From an uncultured beta proteobacterium (lineage in GTDB: Bacteria; Pseudomonadota; Gammaproteobacteria; Burkholderiales; Burkholderiaceae), in assembly GCA_903995005.1 (NCBI GenBank), contig CAJEZV010000007.1:1-46442 (forward strand): a stretch of 46,442 nt of DNA, read 5' to 3'. Shown here one piece after another: positions 16,644 to 25,557 of this stretch. The notes under the pieces were generated by a model that searched no databases, was not told the DNA's origin, and saw only the letters and a list, made by a program, of their open reading frames with translations. Position numbers and translations under genes: made by a program. How positions within the stretch are numbered: the stretch's first letter is position 1; every line of letters starts with the position of its first letter.

Positions 16644-17546
16644 TTATTTTCTAAAGAACTTTTCTAGATTTGGCCAAAATAGATTCACAACTAGGCCAGC
16701 AATCACTAAGCCAGCAGCTAAAATTTTCCACATAGGTAATGGCTCACTTAAGAAATAAGCCGACGCACCCATTCCAAAAATGGGTACCAATAGCGGAGCT
16801 GGTGCCACTACTGCAGCAGGATGCCTTGAAAGCAGCCAGGCCCAAGCAGCATAACCAAAGACTGTGTTACCCCAAGACTGCCAAAAGACACCGGCCCAAG
16901 CTCCTATTGACGCAGAGCTGATGGAGGTAGCAATCTGCTCCCAACCGCCTTCAAAAATCCAAGAGATTAAAAAGAGTGGTGGCAATGAGAATAGGCTTGC
17001 CCACACTACATAAGAAAGCATGTTGATTGAGCCCGCACGTCGACTTACTGTATTGCCAATCCCCCATGAGAGTCCTGCGATGACTACTAAAGCGATTCCC
17101 AGAAAAGTTGTGTTTGCATCGGTATGGAGCGCAATAATTACAAGGCCAGTCATTGATACTGAGACAGCAACTGCTTGATACAGCTTCAAACGCTCTTTTG
17201 CAAAAAACATGGCAAAACCAATAGTAAAGAAAACCTGCGTCTGAACTACCAAGGAAGCCAAGCCTGGAGAAATACGCCCATCAATCGCAAAAAACAAGAC
17301 ACCGAATTGCCCGACCCCGATAGCGACACCATATGCGCACATATTGACCCAAGACACTTTGGGTCTGGGTATAAAAAATGCTAAGGGCAAAAAAGCAAAG
17401 GTATAGCGCAGTGCTGCAAACAAGAATGGCGGAAAAGCCTCTAAAGAAAGCTTGATCACTACAAAGTTAGTACCCCAGACTGCCACAATCACTAAAGCGA
17501 GTAGAAGATGGCTTAAGGGAAGCTGATTACTTTTGTGATTATTCAC
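16644..17546 (-). CDS. EamA/DMT-family transporter
   Basis: A ten-helix drug/metabolite transporter with two EamA repeats. The first repeat begins ALVIVAVWGTNFVVIKLSLEAFPP and the second ALVVIAGLSWGIGNTVSR; the C terminus is GLVINLF-like and basic. The frame is open from TTG 17576, but GTG 17546 has a GGAG ribosome site ten bases before it and overlaps the stop of the upstream gene by a few bases. I choose it, giving 300 residues. The substrate is unknown (amino acids or metabolites for many relatives). It is probably co-transcribed with the GMC oxidoreductase. Confidence 0.88.
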   Translation of the reverse strand: MNNHKSNQLPLSHLLLALVIVAVWGTNFVVIKLSLEAFPPFLFAALRYTFAFLPLAFFIPRPKVSWVNMCAYGVAIGVGQFGVLFFAIDGRISPGLASLVVQTQVFFTIGFAMFFAKERLKLYQAVAVSVSMTGLVIIALHTDANTTFLGIALVVIAGLSWGIGNTVSRRAGSINMLSYVVWASLFSLPPLFLISWIFEGGWEQIATSISSASIGAWAGVFWQSWGNTVFGYAAWAWLLSRHPAAVVAPAPLLVPIFGMGASAYFLSEPLPMWKILAAGLVIAGLVVNLFWPNLEKFFRK

Positions 17547-19164
17547 CAGTGAGTAACTCCGCAACACGCTCTGCAATCATCATGGTTGGAGCGGCGGTAT
17601 TACCTGAGGTGATTGTGGGCATAGCAGAGGCATCAACTACCCGAAGATGATGAATGCCTCTGACCCTCAATTGAGAGTCCAGTACCGCCATCGGATCATC
17701 CGCACGGCCCATCTTACAAGTGCCAACCGGATGAAAAATAGTGGTACCTATATCACCGGCGGCTTTCACCAACTCCGCTTCAGTTTGGTGCTGTGCACCC
17801 GGTTTGTATTCTTCTGGTGAATAAGGCTTGAGTGCTGGGCTTTGGACAATCTTGCGCGTTAAGCGCAATGACTCAGCGGCAATCTTGCAGTCTTCCTCAG
17901 TCGATAAGTAATTTGGAGAAATAACTGGCGGCGCCTCGGGATCTAGAGAGTTGATATGCACACTACCACGTGACGTGGGTCGCAGATTACAAACACTAGC
18001 CGTGAAGGCATTAAATGAATGTAAGTCTTCACCAAACTTTTCTAATGAGAGCGGTTGCACGTGGTATTCCACATTAGCACTCTGTTGCGCTGGTGAGCTG
18101 TAGGCAAAAGCACCGAGCTGGGATGGGGCCATCGACATTGGTCCCGAGCGTTTTAAAAGATATTCCAAACCAATCATCATCTTGCTAAACCAAGAGTTAG
18201 CTTTGGTATTGAGCGTCTTAATGCCATCTACTTTATAGATCATGCGTAGTTGAAGATGATCTTGCAGATTCTCACCAACCCCAGGCAAATCAGCCATTAC
18301 CGGAATGTCTAATGCAGCAAGATGTGCAGCAGCACCAACACCAGAGCGCTCTAGTATTTGCACACTTCCAATAGAACCTGCACTGAGCAAAACTTCGGCG
18401 CCCCGCTCAATTGCACATAAAGCCTCACTGAGAACGCCATCCTTGCGATACTCTACCCCATAGCAATTTTTGGTAGCGGGGTTAATTTTGAGCTTAGTGA
18501 CCATTGCCTCAGTAATGACTGTCAAATTACTACGCTTAGCCGCATCTTTTAAAAAAGCTTTAGCAGTATTTAATCGCAAACCAGCGCGCTGACTAACATC
18601 AAAGTAGCCCACCCCAAAGTTATCGCCTCGATTAAAGTCATCTGATGCTGGAATGCCAGCCTCTACAGCAGCCTCTCTAAATTTATCCATGATGGGCCAG
18701 CGCAAGCGTTGCTTGGATACTGTCCATTCACCACCTTTGCCGTGCCACTCATTAGCAGCGCCGTGGTAATCCTCAAACTTTTTATAACGGGCTAATGCAT
18801 TTTGCCAAGACCATGCATCGTCACCAGTGGCCTGTACCCAGGAGTCGTAATCGCCCACTTGGCCACGCATATAAATCATGCCGTTAATGGAGGAGCAGCC
18901 ACCCAGAACTCTGCCGCGGGGATAGATTAATGAGCGGCCATTGAGACCTTTTTCGGCTGCGGTCTTAAAACGCCAATCTGCCCTCGGGTTATCTATGCAG
19001 TACAAATAGCCCACCGGAATATGAATCCAAATGTAGTTATCACTCTTGCCAGCCTCAATCAGTAAAACCTTCTTTTTGGGGTTGTCAGTTAAACGCTTAG
19101 CCAACATACAGCCAGCGCTGCCTGCCCCAATAATGATGTAGTCGTAGGTATTTGATTGAGTCAT
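17539..19164 (-). CDS. GMC-family FAD-dependent oxidoreductase (choline dehydrogenase-like)
   Basis: A 541-residue glucose-methanol-choline oxidoreductase. The FAD-binding IIIGAGSAGCMLAKRL begins at residue 10, the GMC signature GRVLGGCSSINGMIYMRG lies around residues 84-101, and the second signature (GSIGSVQILERSGVG) near 268. The C-terminal active site includes FHPVGTCKMG (catalytic His) and SGNTAAPTMMIAERVA. These enzymes oxidise alcohols to aldehydes and pass electrons to a quinone or oxygen. The substrate is not evident; alcohol or polyethylene-glycol dehydrogenases are the nearest types. The start ATG lies 81 nt from the divergent darP gene. Confidence 0.92.
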   Translation of the reverse strand: MTQSNTYDYIIIGAGSAGCMLAKRLTDNPKKKVLLIEAGKSDNYIWIHIPVGYLYCIDNPRADWRFKTAAEKGLNGRSLIYPRGRVLGGCSSINGMIYMRGQVGDYDSWVQATGDDAWSWQNALARYKKFEDYHGAANEWHGKGGEWTVSKQRLRWPIMDKFREAAVEAGIPASDDFNRGDNFGVGYFDVSQRAGLRLNTAKAFLKDAAKRSNLTVITEAMVTKLKINPATKNCYGVEYRKDGVLSEALCAIERGAEVLLSAGSIGSVQILERSGVGAAAHLAALDIPVMADLPGVGENLQDHLQLRMIYKVDGIKTLNTKANSWFSKMMIGLEYLLKRSGPMSMAPSQLGAFAYSSPAQQSANVEYHVQPLSLEKFGEDLHSFNAFTASVCNLRPTSRGSVHINSLDPEAPPVISPNYLSTEEDCKIAAESLRLTRKIVQSPALKPYSPEEYKPGAQHQTEAELVKAAGDIGTTIFHPVGTCKMGRADDPMAVLDSQLRVRGIHHLRVVDASAMPTITSGNTAAPTMMIAERVAELLTGE

Positions 19165-19245
19165 ATGCTTTGCTGCCTATTATTTACCAAACCCAGAATC
19201 TTGGCATCTAGTTAGGATAGTCCAATACCCGTCTAAAATACGAGT

Positions 19246-19773
19246 ATGCATATTAATGAGAAGAATCGCACGCCCAAAGTTGTTGAGGCTGATGAAGGCC
19301 CTAGCAAGTCTGAGCTTAAGCGCCAAATGACGGAGCGCCAGAAATTGGCGGAAGTATTGGCGGCCTTAAGTAGTGATGCTCTGAAAACCATTCCTTTAGA
19401 TGAAGCTATCAAAGTAGCGATTGCAGAAACCAACAAGATCAAGAGTTTTGAAGCGATTCGTCGCCACAAACAGTATCTTGGCAAGCTCATGCGTTTTTTG
19501 GATGAGGAAGAGTTAGATGCTATTCAAAAACGTTTGGATGCCATTCAAGGAGTGAGCAAGGCTGAGACTGCCAAGCTCCATTTTTTGGAAAGCTATCGCG
19601 ACAGACTGATTGCTAATGATGAAGCTTTCACCAAAATGATTGAGCAGTATCCCGATATGGATATTCAGAATATGCGTACGCTGATTCGGAATGCCCGTAA
19701 AGAAAAAGAGCAAAACAAGCCACCCAAGGCCTATCGTGAAATCTTCCGAGTTTTAAAGGATATGGGGCTCTAA
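19246..19773 (+). CDS. darP: Ribosome biogenesis factor DarP (YjgA/DUF615)
   Basis: A 175-residue, charged, helical protein. PSKSELKRQMTERQKLAEVL at the N terminus is the DUF615 signature, followed by FEAIRRHKQYLGKLMRFLDEEE and a C-terminal EIFRVLKDMGL. DarP/YjgA associates with late 50S subunit precursors in E. coli and helps fold helices of 23S rRNA. It is monocistronic and converges on the acyltransferase gene 12 nt away. Confidence 0.93.
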   Translation: MHINEKNRTPKVVEADEGPSKSELKRQMTERQKLAEVLAALSSDALKTIPLDEAIKVAIAETNKIKSFEAIRRHKQYLGKLMRFLDEEELDAIQKRLDAIQGVSKAETAKLHFLESYRDRLIANDEAFTKMIEQYPDMDIQNMRTLIRNARKEKEQNKPPKAYREIFRVLKDMGL

Positions 19774-19784
19774 AAAATCTCAGT

Positions 19785-20846
19785 TTAGATTTTCAGGCGC
19801 AGCGCTGGTACTTCAATAGCACGATATAAATAATTGGCAGCAATCGTGCTGCACACCACCACCCCCAACATCAAGGCAATTGCTAGCGCTCCACTTTCGT
19901 GGGCATGCATTCCTGTCGCAATATAAAGTGTGTTGGCGAGCAAGATAAATACAAAGTGAATCAAGAAAGCACAGTAAGAGCGCTGACTACCCCAGGCAAT
20001 GGCCTTCAAAATTCTGAGAGGCTCTTCTTTGGGTGGATATGGAGTATCACCCCAGAACAGTAATGCTATTGCAACAAACCAGGCTAAGAAATTTCTGAGC
20101 CAAATTTGCTGGAATGAGGCAATAGCAACGATCAACCCAATCAGCAATAGCGCAATCTTAGCAAGACGATTGACTCCCTGATTCTCAAAGCACTTTGCCA
20201 GGTAAGCCAAGACTCCTAAGCCATAAGAACCAATGAAGTAAATGAAGTAAGCCTCGTAAATTCCTGAGCGATTAAAAAATAGGAGTGAGCTCACTGCTAG
20301 CACGCTAATGACCCAAATGACTGCTTGGTATCTTGGAAAAGAAATTAGCAAAATAGCGAGGACTGAATATAGCTGCCAATCAATTGCAATATACCAAGCA
20401 CCTGCCGAAATGGAATCTAGGCCTAAGATCCCTTGAATAAAAAAGAGATGCGCTAAGAATTGCGAAAGGGTTTCTGATTCACCAACAAACTCATCATTGA
20501 CCCAAAAGCGCGCAATAGATGCGCATGCAATCGTCAGAATTAATGCAGCAGCATAGGGGCCGAAGAGACGTAAATAACGATTGAGGATTACCTTCAGCAA
20601 TCCTTGAGCGCTAAATTTAACATTAGCATATCGACTCAAAGATTGAGCGGCTAAATAGCCAGCCATGACCAAAAAGATCTGAACTGCATAACGGCCATAC
20701 TCAAATAACCAGGTCATGATGCCCGGTAAAACTGAATGGGCATCCTGCGCAATCTGCCCGTAGCTAGATAAATGATGAAGAATGATTAAAAGGGCCGCAA
20801 AGACCTTCAGAAAATCAATTAGAAGAAATGGTGAGGCTTGCTTCAA
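19785..20846 (-). CDS. Acyltransferase family 3 (OafA-like) membrane protein
   Basis: A 353-residue polytopic protein of the acyltransferase-3 family: FLLIDFLKVFAALLIILHHLSSYG at the N terminus contains the usual histidine pair region (HH), with YAVQIFLVMAGYLAAQSL next and about ten hydrophobic segments. These proteins O-acylate surface sugars or lipids. The start is TTG 20846, six bases after the stop of the 58-codon gene upstream; no ATG exists before the membrane region, so a rare start codon is likely. The target is unknown. Confidence 0.83.
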   Translation of the reverse strand: MKQASPFLLIDFLKVFAALLIILHHLSSYGQIAQDAHSVLPGIMTWLFEYGRYAVQIFLVMAGYLAAQSLSRYANVKFSAQGLLKVILNRYLRLFGPYAAALILTIACASIARFWVNDEFVGESETLSQFLAHLFFIQGILGLDSISAGAWYIAIDWQLYSVLAILLISFPRYQAVIWVISVLAVSSLLFFNRSGIYEAYFIYFIGSYGLGVLAYLAKCFENQGVNRLAKIALLLIGLIVAIASFQQIWLRNFLAWFVAIALLFWGDTPYPPKEEPLRILKAIAWGSQRSYCAFLIHFVFILLANTLYIATGMHAHESGALAIALMLGVVVCSTIAANYLYRAIEVPALRLKI

Positions 20847-20851
20847 GCGAA

Positions 20852-21028
20852 TTACTTAGGCTTTTTCTTGCCCATTAAGGAAGCTAGTAAGGGATTTGCC
20901 TCAGCCAGCTCTTTCTTTGATTTTGCTCTATCAGCTGCCGTTAACTTAGGTGTCTTCGCTGAATTTTTCAGACGCTGCGCAGTAACCAGGGCTAAGTTTT
21001 TATATAGATCGGTTTTTTTCATTGTCAT
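20852..21028 (-). CDS. Small basic protein, 58 residues, unknown function
   Basis: ATG 21028 to TAA 20852 encodes a lysine- and alanine-rich 58-residue protein (starts MTMKKTDLYKNLAL, ends SLMGKKKPK). A second in-frame ATG lies at 21022. It fills the gap between the HdeD-like and acyltransferase genes on the same strand, only 5 nt from the latter, and has regular amphipathic stretches, so I think it is real. A nucleic-acid- or ribosome-associated role would fit the composition, but nothing specific is recognisable. Confidence 0.6.
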   Translation of the reverse strand: MTMKKTDLYKNLALVTAQRLKNSAKTPKLTAADRAKSKKELAEANPLLASLMGKKKPK

Positions 21029-21070
21029 AAGAAATACTTTCTGCGCTGATTACTGTGTAAGTCGCTGACC

Positions 21071-21652
21071 CTATTGCTTAGTGATTGAGCGAGCTGCTAG
21101 ACCTAGGAAAAGTAAAGACCAGCCCTGTAACAGCAGCTCAATAGCAATTAATAAACCGGGTAACCATAAACTGGATGCTGGGTAACTATTCATAATGAGC
21201 AAACCCATCAAGATGGAGAGCGCGGAAGAAAGTGCCAACCAGATCCACTCACTGAAATGACGATGGTGAAATGCAGAAATCAAACGCAATACTCCAGTCA
21301 CAAAGAAGATGGCCGCGAGCCACAGCGTAATTGCCTCAAGCGCAGGGATCGGAAAAGACCAAGTGAATATTGCAGCGGCAATGTACAGAATGGCCAGCAG
21401 CATTTGCACACCTACACTCTTCCAGCCATGCGACTTCATGGCATGCAATGCTTGCAATACGCCACCAGCAAACAAAAAGATACCAAGTACATTAATTGAT
21501 ACAAAGGAAAATAGGGTCTGACCAGCAATGCCAATCATGCCCAATAAGACAAACAAGATGCCCAGACCAATGAGGGCGCCAGGAACTTTAGCGGCTGCAC
21601 CCAATACCTTGGTATGGATTTCGTTCATTTGTGCAGCGGTGAGTTCGGTCAT
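21071..21652 (-). CDS. HdeD-like (DUF308) membrane protein
   Basis: A 193-residue protein with six hydrophobic segments and the DUF308/HdeD repeat layout (for example LGILFVLLGMIGIAG, VNVLG-like ILGIFLFAGGVLQALHAMKSHGW and LWLAAIFFVTGVLRLISAFHHRH). E. coli HdeD helps acid resistance at high cell density, but in most bacteria the role is unknown. A 213-nt gap with a hairpin at 21741-21761 separates it from a divergent membrane-protein cluster. Confidence 0.85.
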   Translation of the reverse strand: MTELTAAQMNEIHTKVLGAAAKVPGALIGLGILFVLLGMIGIAGQTLFSFVSINVLGIFLFAGGVLQALHAMKSHGWKSVGVQMLLAILYIAAAIFTWSFPIPALEAITLWLAAIFFVTGVLRLISAFHHRHFSEWIWLALSSALSILMGLLIMNSYPASSLWLPGLLIAIELLLQGWSLLFLGLAARSITKQ

Positions 21653-21740
21653 ATTGGGCTTTTTTGGATAGTTAATACACTAGAAACCTCTACTGTATCA
21701 ATAAACCCTTTATAAAAGGCTGAAACGGGGCTCAAGCAAG

Positions 21741-21761
21741 CCTGTCATCCCTCATGACAGG
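21741..21761. repeat. Perfect inverted repeat between divergent genes
   Basis: CCTGTCAT-CCCTC-ATGACAGG, an 8-bp stem with a 5-base centre, lies midway between the divergent starts at 21652 and 21866. No T-tract follows on either strand, so an operator is more likely than a terminator. The binding protein is unknown. Confidence 0.5.
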
Positions 21762-21865
21762 ATAAGCATGAGGATTACCAGAAAAAACGGGTATTCTTTA
21801 TCCTTTAATAAATCAGCACATTTGCCCGGCGTCATTGGGTTATTGAATTTAGAAAGACCTCTTTC

Positions 21866-22090
21866 ATGGATAACACGTTTACCATCATTTTCGGCATTGT
21901 TGCCATGCTCCTGCCACTAGTGGTAGGTCGCCTTGTATGGAAACGCTTTGATCAATACTTTGGTAAAGGCGATGAAGTCTATATGGATAGCCTTGAATAC
22001 TTTCTCAAGAAAATTGGCCTTACCATCCTAGTTGCTTTTGTACTCTTGTGGATCGGGATGAGCTTAGTGTTTAACGGCAGTGCCTCTTAA
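21866..22090 (+). CDS. Small two-helix membrane protein, unknown
   Basis: A 74-residue protein with membrane segments at about residues 4-24 and 49-70, separated by a charged cytoplasmic-type loop (WKRFDQYFGKGDEVYMDSLEYFLKKIG). An AGAAAG-type site precedes the ATG. It is first of three same-strand genes with gaps of 17 and 40 nt (22108, 22520), all membrane proteins. I do not recognise the family. Confidence 0.65.
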   Translation: MDNTFTIIFGIVAMLLPLVVGRLVWKRFDQYFGKGDEVYMDSLEYFLKKIGLTILVAFVLLWIGMSLVFNGSAS

Positions 22091-22107
22091 ATAAGCAAGC
22101 GAGCAAT

Positions 22108-22479
22108 ATGAACGATCAACTCAAAGAAATCTTTGTTAAAGCAAAGCTCAACTTTGCGATTCTGACTGCGATTTTGCTCATTGCCATCTTAGGTAAGTTC
22201 ACTAATCCAGAATTTACTAATACCGTTTTCGTTACAGCTGATCAACTCGTCTCAGATCTTTATATCGTCTTTATTGCAATTACCTTAGGTGCTTTTATTC
22301 CAAACTTTAAGCTAGTTGTATTTGGCTCGATTGCTGCATTTATAGGGTCAACAATCCTAATTCAGCTTGGTATCTTTACCTATCTCACTATTGATTACGT
22401 CTTTGCAATCTTGATCGTCATCTTAGGCTTTGCTTCGATAGCCAATCTGTATAGGCACTATCGGGAATTTAGACTTTAA
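22108..22479 (+). CDS. Small polytopic membrane protein, unknown
   Basis: A 123-residue protein with about four hydrophobic segments (residues 15-31, 48-66, 68-86 and 92-112) and a short basic C terminus. It lies between a two-helix protein and a large GT-C-like membrane protein in an apparent operon. Its size and position resemble small accessory membrane proteins next to lipid-linked sugar transferases, but the family is not recognisable. Confidence 0.62.
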   Translation: MNDQLKEIFVKAKLNFAILTAILLIAILGKFTNPEFTNTVFVTADQLVSDLYIVFIAITLGAFIPNFKLVVFGSIAAFIGSTILIQLGIFTYLTIDYVFAILIVILGFASIANLYRHYREFRL

Positions 22480-22519
22480 TTCACCCGTCACAAGCAGCTA
22501 AACGCAGAGCAATAGCAAG

Positions 22520-24055
22520 ATGAAATTCCTTATTAAGCAATTTATCCCTTATTTACTTATAACAGTGGTACTTACTGCGCTTTTTTATAGCACGGGATAT
22601 AGCCTAAACTGGACGTATTGGGCAGACCAAGAATTAACCTTGGGCTATAACGGTCTGTTAATTAATTCTGGGCTCAATCAAGAATATATCGATCATCCTG
22701 GCTTTTTCTCGATTCAACTGATTGCTCTTCTCCTGAAGGCGGGAAGCTATCTAGGTCTCAGTGACGTTCATAATATTAACCAGATCAATCAAGCGCCTTC
22801 GATACTTGATGGTATGCGCTATCTTGTTATTGCAGCTAGACATGCAGCACTAGTTACTACTATTGCACTGCTTGCCGGCATTTACTATGTAAGCAATAAA
22901 ATATTTAAGAACACTGTCATTGCATTGTTAGTGACTTTTTTAGCATTCGTAAATAATGGTGTTTTTTATCACTTTACTGCTACGCGTACCGAATCGATAG
23001 CCTTCTTATTTTTACTTTTATCGATTTATTACTTTATTATCAGCTATCAAAATAGCTCATATAAGGCCTATTTATTCATTCAGTTGTGCCTGATAGCGTT
23101 TTTCTGCGGAGCTCTGAACAAGGCTCAAATTATTGCACTTGCCCCCTTCTATTTTTGCTGGGCAGCATTCTTTGTTCCCAATACACCCATCAACTCAGAT
23201 AAAAGAGTGCATCAACCCATCCTGCTCTTGGTCGGCATCTTGAGCTATATCGTCTTGCTCTATTTCTACTCAACTCAGTCGGCTGGGATTGGCCTTCTCT
23301 TTAATGTACTTTTAGTGAGCTTTTTCAATATCCTCATCGTAGGATTGGCCATTAAGACTGGATGCAATAGTTATAAGTCATTACTTATCTTTAATGTCTC
23401 TTATTTGCTAGCTTACGTTTTGGTGGAATACTTCAGCACCCTAATCAATCAGGGAGTGCCGATTTTTAGTAATATTGCTGACCCCATAAGTATGACTAGA
23501 TTTTTAAGGGCAGTTCCTTCTCAAATACTTCATCCTGAAAATAATTTTTTAGCGAGTACATCAATTCTAGAGCGAATTAGCAGCGCGCTAAATTTTGCTA
23601 CAAGCCCGCTAGTGGAAACCTTTGGAAGAATTTCATCTTCTACCTTACTGATCTTATTTAGTCTTATTTGGGTAATATATCAACGCAAAATTATTACTAA
23701 AAAAGAATGGTGGTTGGGTGGATTTAGTCTCTTTAGTTTTTATATTATCAATTTAGTTAACAAGGTGCGTTATCTAGATGCGCCACAATATCGACTCTTT
23801 TCAGAATTCTTCCTGCTTACTTTTGTGCTTGTGCTGATTTACAGACTGCCCGATATACGTGCAAAGAAGAGAATACTTAGTCTCTTGATATTTATAACGA
23901 TATTAGCAAACTTGGTGCCCTATAAGCACTATTACAACTGGCTAATACGAAAAGGATTTAACCCTTTTTGCGGCTACCACATGATGCATGCCCACGAAAA
24001 ACTAAATATCCAAAAGATTTTGCTGGAGTGTGCGCAGCCTTCCATAAAGCTCTAA
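22520..24055 (+). CDS. Large polytopic membrane protein, GT-C glycosyltransferase-like
   Basis: A 511-residue protein with about eleven membrane segments. After the first helix it has acidic residues in WADQELTLGYNG and then DHPGFFSIQLIALLLK, the loop-1 arrangement (Asp/Glu, then HP) seen in family-39/83 GT-C enzymes that use polyprenyl-phosphate sugars. TRTESIAF after TM3-4 is also typical. It converges within 6 nt on a methyltransferase-GT2 fusion gene, so both may serve one sugar modification. An assignment as a glycosyltransferase is probable, not certain; donor and acceptor are unknown. Confidence 0.65.
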   Translation: MKFLIKQFIPYLLITVVLTALFYSTGYSLNWTYWADQELTLGYNGLLINSGLNQEYIDHPGFFSIQLIALLLKAGSYLGLSDVHNINQINQAPSILDGMRYLVIAARHAALVTTIALLAGIYYVSNKIFKNTVIALLVTFLAFVNNGVFYHFTATRTESIAFLFLLLSIYYFIISYQNSSYKAYLFIQLCLIAFFCGALNKAQIIALAPFYFCWAAFFVPNTPINSDKRVHQPILLLVGILSYIVLLYFYSTQSAGIGLLFNVLLVSFFNILIVGLAIKTGCNSYKSLLIFNVSYLLAYVLVEYFSTLINQGVPIFSNIADPISMTRFLRAVPSQILHPENNFLASTSILERISSALNFATSPLVETFGRISSSTLLILFSLIWVIYQRKIITKKEWWLGGFSLFSFYIINLVNKVRYLDAPQYRLFSEFFLLTFVLVLIYRLPDIRAKKRILSLLIFITILANLVPYKHYYNWLIRKGFNPFCGYHMMHAHEKLNIQKILLECAQPSIKL

Positions 24056-24060
24056 AAGTC

Positions 24061-25509
24061 CTAGATAAATTTAATCCGGCGGGCAGCAAATGCCACCATC
24101 TTAAGCAATAGCCAGCCATGACTCCAGCGAGAGATATTGGTCTCACCATAACGTCTTGCGCGATACCGAATCGGCACTTCGACAATCTTGAGATTTAAGC
24201 GAGCAGCGCCAAAGAGCAAGTCAAAGTCACCAAAGGGATCAAAGTCGCCAAAGTATTTACGATTATGCGCAATCCGCTCGTAATCTTTTTTCCAAAGAAC
24301 CTTGGTGCCGCATAAGGTATCCCGAATCGGCTGACCAATCAGCCAGCTAAAGGCCCAGGAGAAAAACTTATTCCCCAGTAAATTTAAGAAGCGCATTGCC
24401 TCATCTTGCATGGGATAAACCAAACGCACGCCATTGACAAATTCTCCAAGACCGCCAGTAATAATGTTGTAGCAGCGGGTCAAATCTTCAGGCGGAACAG
24501 TAATATCAGCATCCAGAATCATCAAGATATCGCCAGTAGCTGCATCAAAACCATTGCGTACTGCATTACCCTTGCCTTTGCCGGTTTGCTTGAGCAGTTT
24601 GCAATTGCAATCAGGGCGCTTGGTGATTTCGCTAGCGATCATGTCATAGGTATCATCGGTAGAGTTCCCCTCTACAAAAATAATCTCGGTACCAGAGCCC
24701 ATTTGAGGAACCCGCTCAAAGAGTTCGGCAATATGACCAGACTCATTGCGCGCAGCAATGATGACCGAGACGCTAGGATTTTTCTTTTCTTGTAATCCTA
24801 CTGGTCTTGCAATCATGAAATTGGTAATTGCTAATAATTCAAACGGCCAAATCTTGGCTAGGTAGCGATTGCAAAAATTTGAGATGAACGGAATATTGAT
24901 CGGTGCAATAATTTCGCGCCACTGGCGTAAATTCTCATACTGAGAAATTTCCAATAGATTATTCATGTCATGGCGAGTAAGCCAGTTCTGCGGCAAATTT
25001 GGTGTTGCTAAACCAAAGGCGCGGGCAGCGCGCAAAGGCAAATTCCAGACATGACTAAAAAAATTGAATACGATGCGGGTCTCAGCATGGCAATAAGGGC
25101 GGATGCTATCTAGCATTGTTTGCACATCCCATAAGTCATTCACTAAATCAGAGATCACGATGAAGTCAAAGACGTGATCACCGAGATTGAGCTCATGAGC
25201 ATCGGCATGAATAAACTGTAAATGAGGGTAATGCTTGCGCGCTTTTACTAAGGCCTGCTCACTAAAATCAACACCCACCCCTAAGGAAGGTTTGAGAGCA
25301 TGCAGCAATGATCCGCCACGACAGCCTAATTCCAAGACCTTACAGTCGCTCGGTACGATGTTTTGGTAAATGTGCGCTAACTTCTTTTGGTAGTAAGCGC
25401 CCCAAGAGTGGGTTGAGGAGCCATTAATTTGGTCCCAAAATTGGCCTCGCACCTTCTGATAATCAGAAAACTCTAATTCGTAGGGGTTGGTCTTGGGGCT
25501 CATATTCAT
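24061..25509 (-). CDS. Methyltransferase-GT2 glycosyltransferase fusion protein
   Basis: A 482-residue two-domain protein. Residues 1-230 are a class I SAM-dependent methyltransferase (motif I VLELGCRGGS at 58-67, acidic Asp81 in GVDFSE, IHADAH at 100-105). Residues 246-460 are a GT2 glycosyltransferase (VSVIIAARNES, FVEGNSTDDT at 278-287, DADITVPP at 333-340 as metal-binding DxD, then DTLCGTKVLWKK and GDFDLLFGAARLNLKIVEVPIRYRAR-type block). No membrane helices follow. The GT2 half resembles dolichol/undecaprenyl-phosphate sugar transferases. A GT-C-like gene ends 6 nt away, so one may make the lipid-linked donor that the other uses. The substrate is unknown. Confidence 0.87.
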   Translation of the reverse strand: MNMSPKTNPYELEFSDYQKVRGQFWDQINGSSTHSWGAYYQKKLAHIYQNIVPSDCKVLELGCRGGSLLHALKPSLGVGVDFSEQALVKARKHYPHLQFIHADAHELNLGDHVFDFIVISDLVNDLWDVQTMLDSIRPYCHAETRIVFNFFSHVWNLPLRAARAFGLATPNLPQNWLTRHDMNNLLEISQYENLRQWREIIAPINIPFISNFCNRYLAKIWPFELLAITNFMIARPVGLQEKKNPSVSVIIAARNESGHIAELFERVPQMGSGTEIIFVEGNSTDDTYDMIASEITKRPDCNCKLLKQTGKGKGNAVRNGFDAATGDILMILDADITVPPEDLTRCYNIITGGLGEFVNGVRLVYPMQDEAMRFLNLLGNKFFSWAFSWLIGQPIRDTLCGTKVLWKKDYERIAHNRKYFGDFDPFGDFDLLFGAARLNLKIVEVPIRYRARRYGETNISRWSHGWLLLKMVAFAARRIKFI

Positions 25510-25557
25510 AGTCAGAATATAACCTAGCTCTTGGCCTCTAGCTGTATTTGGGCATGA

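Noticed and set aside
21741-21761. Hairpin considered as a terminator
   Set aside because: No T-tract follows on either strand, and it lies between divergent starts where no transcript should end.
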